Assembly: GCA_900169235.1 (NCBI GenBank)
Contig: FWCC01000354.1
Span: forward strand, 46,765-57,532
Source: Zarea fungicola
Lineage: Eukaryota; Ascomycota; Sordariomycetes; Hypocreales; Cordycipitaceae
DNA length: 10,768 nt
Reading direction: 5' to 3'
How positions within the stretch are numbered: position 1 is the first letter of the stretch; every line of letters begins with the position of its first letter. The translations under genes and the position numbers were made by a program. The notes beneath the pieces were generated by a model that made no database searches, was not told the origin of the DNA, and saw only the letters and a list, made by a program, of their open reading frames with translations. This document shows positions 5,859-10,768 of the stretch, piece by piece.

Positions 5859-7930
5859 CTATATCATACCTTTAAAGTCCCGTATCCCGAACCATGATTT
5901 TAAGCACTCTGTTGCTTCGATTATGTCACTGCCCATCCGATTTCGACGGTCGGTAATGGTTATTTTCGTCCCCAAAAAGAGTCTCGCAGGCTCTGCTGAC
6001 ATGGCAGGAATCGACAGTATATCCACTGCCTTTTTGCTCAAATTTGGATACGTCTTTTGCTGTGTTTCCTCTAGCCACTATGTCAGGGCGCTTGTGAATC
6101 CATAGACCCACCCAGACTTGCAGTAGTGCTCGCACTCGTCCGTCATAGGAGCCGGTTGTAGATGCTTATTCCTCCATCGTAAGAACTCGTTCGTAGCCAG
6201 CGATTGTGGCTCGGATAATGGAAGTAACTCCACAGGTTTATATTCATCCCACAGCGTCGCAACCAGCTTCTTCGATGGTGCCACCCACTCCCTCTTCCAG
6301 CTCTCATGAATATAATGCCATTTATGCGACGGGTGGAGCACAATAGCTGCAATATAGGCCGGGGATTCGTCCGTAAGGCAACAGTACTTGTCCAGTTTTG
6401 CCCAGCCCGAGTCGTATATGGGCGCCATAACCGGATCATTGGCAAATGTCTCCTTTCCCGCTTCAAACTACGCCAACACAAAATCCATGGCTAGAAGAAC
6501 ATTATCAAGAGTGGCGAATGACGATTCAAGAGCCTTGGTCGTCATCTTCAGCTTCTCTAGAAAGGACATAATCTTCTCAGCAGTAGCCCAGTCCTCAGCA
6601 GAGAGCTCGTCCCCTGCGAAATTCGCCTGGCCCCATTTCTTAAAATAGGTTCCAATGGCATCTCTCAGATGCAAGGCGGCTCACAGCATTAAATACCATG
6701 AGTTCCATCTAGTGTCGTTGTCCCTCGCAAGCTTACGGTTTTAGTTTATAGCCATAAACTTTTAGCAGCGCTGAGCACTCTGCTGAGTATACACCACAAA
6801 GTTATGAAGTTTGCCAAGAGGCCCTTTTCGCCGCCACGTCTCAATCTGCTTAAGAGTCACGTTGTGTAGCTCAGAACCGTCGCGTTCGATCTTCTCTTTA
6901 TCGGTCACAAAGAGGAATGATTTTGCGGCTAGGTCGATAACATGACCTTGGCAGCGGAGGCGGTGGGATATAGGATCGTATCGAATGTCGTACTGCCGTA
7001 GAAGGGCTATGGTAAATATAAGCTATGAGTGTGGTGTCGGGGTAAAACAATGGGTGAGACGTGATACTCACCAAGAGAAAGACACTTCATTATGGTGTCG
7101 TTGTTGCCGGCGTTGTCCATCACAAAATATCCAAGCTTAGAGGCAAATCCCCAGTCATCGATCACATCCATAATTGCTCCAGCAAGGTGAGACCCTTCAT
7201 ACTCACCATCGATGTCTTTCAAAGCCAGTATGTGGTGTTCTAGCTTGCAGTCTTCTATGACATAGCGAGCAACTATGCCTAGGATTGCTAAGGAGCTAAG
7301 GGAAGTCCAGAGATCACAGCTAATATGAATCCTTGACTTTGCTGACTGGATGCGCTGCTTAACCTTTTCCTTTTAGTCCTCATACTGCCGCAGTATCCAT
7401 CTCTTAATGGTTTGGTGTGTGTTTGGAAGCCATGTATCGACATCGGCGTTGACATACGCTAACAGTGCTCGGAATTCAGGGCATTCCACAAGCCGAAACG
7501 GAAGGGAGCAAGCCGTAACAAATCGTACGTATAGTACTTCGAACTGATCAGGGTCGATGGAGTCTCCGTATTGATCGTTAAGGCGACGGCATTTTCGGAC
7601 ATTCTCTTCTACTATAAGACGAGCTTGCTCGATACTTGTTTCCTGAATTGGCTGCTCGGGAGGCACCTTTTAGGAAACCGTGGCCGTCCGGAGGTCAGTT
7701 AAGCGCTTGGCTGGCGCCGCAGTACCCCCGGAGCAGGAATACGTGTTATCGTAATTCTTGCAACGCCATTCCTCTTAGCCCGTCCGTTGGTTGTAATATC
7801 TGGTTTTAATTTCCCCATCTGGCATATGGGAGAAGACCCATGACGTTCTTGCTTTCGGAACGGAGGCTGTAGAGATTGAGCCAGGCCGCCAGGATTGGCA
7901 TTGAGAAGTTTGGCTATCGTCTTGATCTTA
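5859..7930 (-). pseudogene. hAT transposase with BED finger and hATC domain, broken by stops
   Basis: Order on the minus strand: HMPDGEIKTRYYNQRTG and a BED-like finger WRCKNYDNTYS (about 7830-7730); IHISCDLWTSLSSLAILG; KLGYFVMDNAGNNDT; a 65-base intron (7007-7071); RLRCQGHVIDLAAKSFLF; RDNDTRWNSWYLM; SPAYIAAIVLHPSHKW; and the hATC dimerisation domain with NLSKKAVDILSIPAMSAEPA, ending at TAG 5859-5861. The residues normally assigned to catalysis (Asp of CDLWTS, Asp of MDNA, Glu of SAEP) remain. In-frame stops are at 7928-7930, 7775-7777, 7670-7672, 7373-7375, 6762-6764, 6741-6743, 6681-6683, 6468-6470 and 6078-6080, mostly at likely former Gln codons, as RIP would produce. The second finger Cys reads Tyr (7751-7753). 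The true start is not visible; coding traces fade above 7930. Confidence 0.88.
7007..7071 (-). other. 65-base GT-AG intron in the hAT transposase gene
   Basis: On the minus strand the donor is GTGAGT (7071-7066) and the acceptor ACCATAG (ending at 7007). Splicing joins KCLSL to ALLRQYDIRYDP in phase 1 and connects two parts of the hAT protein that otherwise lie in different frames. Length and donor are typical of filamentous fungi. Confidence 0.8.
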
Positions 7931-7964
7931 CAGCGGGCGTAGCACATGTACATACTGTAGTGTT

Positions 7965-8654
7965 CTATTGTGGATGTGATCTAGCCTTAAGATACCAAGG
8001 ATAACCTATGTGATCATGTCCAAAACTTGGTGCAGACCGTACGCGCCCACGCTGTGCATTAGCGAGCCGGTTGACAGGAATTCCAAAATGAGATGTATCC
8101 TCCTTTCTTAAAGTCACAGCTGCTGAGGTTTTTGCTGGCCCGACTCGAAAGCCCGTTTCGTCCATGTTCCAGATACAATCTGGTGTAATGCAGTGCTTTG
8201 CAATTGTTTTGCGAAGTTATTCGAAATACTTTTCAACCGTAGGGGCTTTTTCAGCTACTTGTCTCTTTGTATCTTGCCATTTCCGCTTGTAGGTCTTGAG
8301 GTTGTGGCGTGAGATAAATCAGTTAACCCGCCGTATTCCGAGAACTTCAGTCTTGGAATCAGGGCTCTTTCTTCACCTTTAAAGCATTTTAAGCCGCGTT
8401 TTCAATTAAATGCTCTTGATATGGAAAGATTTAGGTCATCTGGTGTCTTAATCACTCAAAACATTTCTTCTTTTTCGGCTGCGCTAAGCTTTATAATGTG
8501 GGCGCGATTGCCCAGACGCGTCGGAATTCCAGCACGCGTCACGCCAAATTTCTCGGCAGCAACATGAATTTTAACAGCAGGATTCTTTTCAAGGGCGTTT
8601 AAGCATTCCTTGACAGTCTCTTTTTTTTTTTTTTTGAGCAGCTGTTTTCGCCAT
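7965..8654 (-). pseudogene. Second pogo-like transposase, N-terminal half only
   Basis: An ATG at 8654 gives MAKTAAQKKKK into a run of 15 As (8635-8621), followed one frame over by a psq-type helix-turn-helix: KECLNALEKNPAVKIHVAAEKFGV (split as KECLNALEKNPAV and KIHVAAEKFGV). A further frame change leads into the DDE frame: WFISRHN-like HTH_Tnp_Tc5 end, LKTYKRKWQDTKRQV, then CIWNMDETGFRVG with the first catalytic Asp kept (8160-8162), VTLRKEDTSHFGIPVNR, then another shift near 8065. Stops at 8319-8321 (TGA, probable Trp) and 8217-8219 (TAA, probable Gln) look RIP-like. The remainder, including the second and third catalytic Asp, is missing where the hAT sequence starts. It is a different family member from the copy at 617-2481. 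Confidence 0.8.
8621..8635. repeat. 15-base homopolymer (T on plus, A on minus)
   Basis: The tract lies in the lysine-rich start of the second pogo transposase. With 15 As the ATG at 8654 is out of frame with the helix-turn-helix; removing one A would put them in register, so slippage here is a likely cause of the first frameshift. A sequencing or assembly length error is possible. Confidence 0.7.
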
Positions 8655-9868
8655 AATTGCGGTCTGTAGAGCGATGCGAAGTTGTTGCGCTGCGGAATTG
8701 GCCGCCTAGGAGATCTGGCCGCGTCGGTGGTCAGCACCAACACCAAAGGTGTCGGGGCGGGCACATGTACCGAAACTGCTGATCTAGTCCCATTCGGACT
8801 TGGCACCACGGTGTACCAAGAAATTAGCTGAAGGTCCCTGTCTTTCTTGTCCCTTGATTATTTCATAAACGGTCATGTTTGCGTTCCCACCGTTTCGTAT
8901 GAGGCATTGTCGCGAAGGCGAGATACTAATACTCTCATGTGAGCCATGTTCACTGATTCGGTCGTCATCTGTGGCTCAAAAATCAGATCGCCTATGCTGC
9001 CCCTCCTGCCACTCACAACAGCGAGAAGACGGCGGCGCGGACCAGGAGTGCATGCCCTCGCTTTATTGGCGTGCTAAGTGGGTGTCAACTGACTCAAACA
9101 TTGTGCCGTGTCGCTAAAGTTGATCGGAACATCGCCCGGCTTACATTGCTGTGATGCAAATGTACCCCTGACGTAGGAGAAACAACTAGTTAAATGATGG
9201 AAAATCGTTCGGGGGAAGAGGGAAAAGGATGCAAGCATCAGCGCTCAGTCTGTGTCAAAATCCCACCCAATGACCTCAGCGAACGAAACCCCCGCTCTCA
9301 TCACACAAATTCAGTTAGACAAAGAAGGAGGTCTCTCGGTAGTGCTAGAGCGTCTAAAATGGAAAAGAACGCGAAAATAAAACTAGATCTCGCAGTGGCC
9401 ACGGGGATAGGTTGTCGGCATCACGAAAAGTGCCCTACTTGGCGACAATTGCCCTCATACTGCCGAAGCAGCTTATACCTTGGGGGAACAAGACATTGCT
9501 AACCCGATTACCGTACAGGTATCAAACATCCGTCTTTATCTGATACTTGAATGCTGCATTTAATTTCCCGGCGGCGTCAGGGCAGCTGCGGTCTCAGTGC
9601 TCCTTGCAGCTAGTTTGGCCACCAAGAGAAACAGACACACTCAGGAATACCTTTGCAAACCTTACTGTGACGCTGTAAACCTGTAGCTCTATACATTGCT
9701 TCTCGATACAGGATGAGACCTTTTTCTTTTTCGCACACTGTCGCCTCGCGCATGCAAGGCTCAGCCGACGCGGCGGTCGGTCCTCTCCCGAGCATGTTGT
9801 AGACCTTCGCTGGGCTTTTGATACCCTGAAATTGCTGGTCTCACGGAGACGCGTGAATGACAGTGTTC
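8655..9868. other. Intergenic stretch of 1.2 kb, no recognised gene
   Basis: Composition is normal, not AT-rich. No transposon terminus could be matched for the adjacent pogo fragment. Open stretches exist on both strands (for example plus 9194-9502 and minus 9610-9795), but none has recognisable motifs. A 36-codon plus-strand ORF at 9270-9380 starts in a reasonable context (CACCCAATGA) and gives MTSANETPALITQIQLDKEG at its N-terminus, with no family recognised. The stretch probably includes the promoter of the gene starting at 9938. Confidence 0.4.
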
Positions 9869-9876
9869 TATTTAAA
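9869..9876 (+). promoter_or_regulatory. Possible TATA-like element of the secreted-protein gene
   Basis: TATTTAAA lies 62 bases upstream of the preferred ATG at 9938. The distance and sequence suit a fungal core promoter, but no other element supports it. Confidence 0.3.
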
Positions 9877-9937
9877 CCAGGCGATACCTACCGCAAAATC
9901 TAAACCAGACTCATACCATGCAATAAGGCGCGCGAAA

Positions 9938-10768
9938 ATGCTACCTAAAAGTGCCACCGCTCTTGCCCTGGTGGCTCTAATCGCAGAAGTAGCGTCTGGC
10001 AATTTGCATTTGGCCAAACATGGCCTTTTGCAGTTTCATCCATCTTTTACAAGAGACGCTATTACGCTGTATCCTGGCCATCACCCCGAGCACGATGTGG
10101 ACCACATGAAGCACGTAGAGCCGCAGCTCGACCATGTGCTTTACTATTCTCAGGAAGGGCATCGCCGTGAGTACACTAAGCCTGTAAATATAGTGCAAAT
10201 GTTTCCCTCATGGCTAACCTTCTATATTCTTTGCCCTGCACCTAGCGGCCTTGCACGGGTCGAAGCATGGGAGCCTCTCGGCCAAGTTTATACACCCTAC
10301 CGTGGTCCTAGACCACACCAGCCACCTGAAGAGCGTCGACTGCGCCAAGTCCTCCAGTTTCCAGCAAATGCGTGTGTGTTTCTCCAACATAGACGCATTT
10401 GACGTTGCTCGCCGGACGTGGAATGTTCCCAACCTGACAGTCGTCACGTTCCACGTTGGCTGCGGCGATGAGCTTTCGGGCAAGCGCTCATTCTTCCACT
10501 CTCGCCGCCCGCTCTACATCGATGCGCGATCTCGGTGCATCGTCCTCGCAACCAGAGAAGTGGAACACGAGGATGCCCTTGAATCGGGCGAAATACGATG
10601 GGGCACGTACGAGCACCCCAAATACAGGAAGCGGGTGCCTGCACTTGGCCATGTGAGAATGGACGAACCCGACGACCCTGAGCAGGCCGAGATTGCAAAT
10701 GACACAGCCGGTGACGAGCCTCCATCGGACGAGACGTCTGGTGACGCTGGTGATGAGTCTGCTGGTGA
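9938..10768 (+). CDS. Secreted fungal protein resembling the DUF7029 group, two exons, 3' end outside the window
   Basis: Exon 1 is 9938-10166 and exon 2 starts at 10246 and runs off the window after 250 codons, with no stop or frameshift. Residues 1-21 (MLPKSATALALVALIAEVAS then G) form a clear signal peptide, which is why the ATG at 9938 was preferred over the in-frame ATG at 9857. Residues 48-84 are rich in His. Residues 91-195 contain FIHPTVVLDHTSHLKSVDC, MRVCFSNIDAF and VVTFHVGCGDELSGKRSFF, then ALESGEIRWGTY. This pattern (a strand-rich domain with conserved GCG and SGKR/FF-like motifs) is what I recall for fungal DUF7029 proteins, of unknown function, often followed by further domains. 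Cys 109, 121, 149 and 173 could form disulphides. From about residue 218 the chain becomes acidic with Gly-Asp-Glu repeats. It is the only intact gene here. Confidence 0.75.
10167..10245 (+). other. 79-base GT-AG intron in the secreted-protein gene
   Basis: The donor is GTGAGT (10167-10172), the branch-site-like sequence GCTAAC is at 10213-10218, and the acceptor CCTAG ends at 10245. Splicing is phase 1 and joins Arg76 to a C|CG proline codon, opening the long downstream frame; without it exon 1's frame ends at 10400-10402. All three signals are near the fungal consensus. Confidence 0.85.

Larger units (their letters stand above)
5662..7930 (-). mobile_element. hAT transposon remnant, one terminus missing
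   Basis: The left end is placed at CAGTGTGGTAAATA (5662-5675), which resembles hAT termini (CAG...G(T)AAA type). It is followed by a 150-base block of subterminal repeats and then by the 3' end of a hAT transposase gene on the minus strand. The transposase coding trace extends to about 7930, where it meets a pogo-like pseudogene. No inverted partner of the left end was found there or further right in the window, so the 5' end appears to be lost or rearranged. An 8-base target duplication therefore could not be tested. Confidence 0.7.

Noticed and set aside
9194..9502. A 102-codon plus-strand open frame
   Set aside because: It has no recognisable motif, no support from context, and residue composition like translated non-coding DNA.
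10214..10725. Several minus-strand and alternative plus-strand open frames over the secreted-protein gene
   Set aside because: They are by-products of the GC-rich second exon; the spliced plus-strand frame has a signal peptide, intron signals and domain-like motifs.

Overview
The window looks like part of the genome of a RIP-competent filamentous ascomycete (Pezizomycotina). The signs are nested transposons of typical fungal families, very AT-rich decayed copies whose stop codons sit where CAA, CAG or TGG would be expected, short GT-AG introns (65 and 79 bases), and one intact secreted-protein gene of a fungal type. No bacterial operon, rRNA, tRNA or CRISPR was seen.

Layout. 1-22 is the end of an LTR-like repeat. 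23-517 is a decayed LINE-type retrotransposon ORF1 on the minus strand. 520-2588 is a complete but heavily mutated pogo/Fot1-like DNA transposon, with 42-base terminal inverted repeats and a TA target duplication; it probably landed inside the LINE. A 204-base TG...CA element (2182-2385), flanked by the perfect 5-base duplication CGCCG, sits inside the pogo transposase gene and reads as a solo LTR. 2744-5365 is a 2.6-kb element with 210-240-base inverted termini. It carries a broken Ulp1-type cysteine protease gene (minus) and a frameshifted small cysteine-containing gene (plus), but no recognisable transposase. 5662-7930 is a hAT transposon remnant (minus), with a terminus, a block of subterminal repeats, and a transposase broken by stops and holding one intron. 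7965-8654 is the N-terminal half of a second, different pogo-like transposase (minus), cut off where the hAT begins. 8655-9868 has no recognised gene. From 9938 to the right edge runs an intact two-exon gene for a secreted protein resembling the fungal DUF7029 group.

Reading. Everything left of about 8.65 kb is a transposon graveyard with readable stratigraphy: LINE, then pogo in the LINE, then LTR in the pogo. The pogo transposase stays in one reading frame throughout but carries about thirty stops, and all three catalytic Asp codons read Asn. The least ordinary item is the long-terminal-repeat element with an Ulp1-like protease and a possible captured gene. I did not find convincing evidence for a wholly new system. 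The element at 2744-5365 is the best candidate for follow-up.
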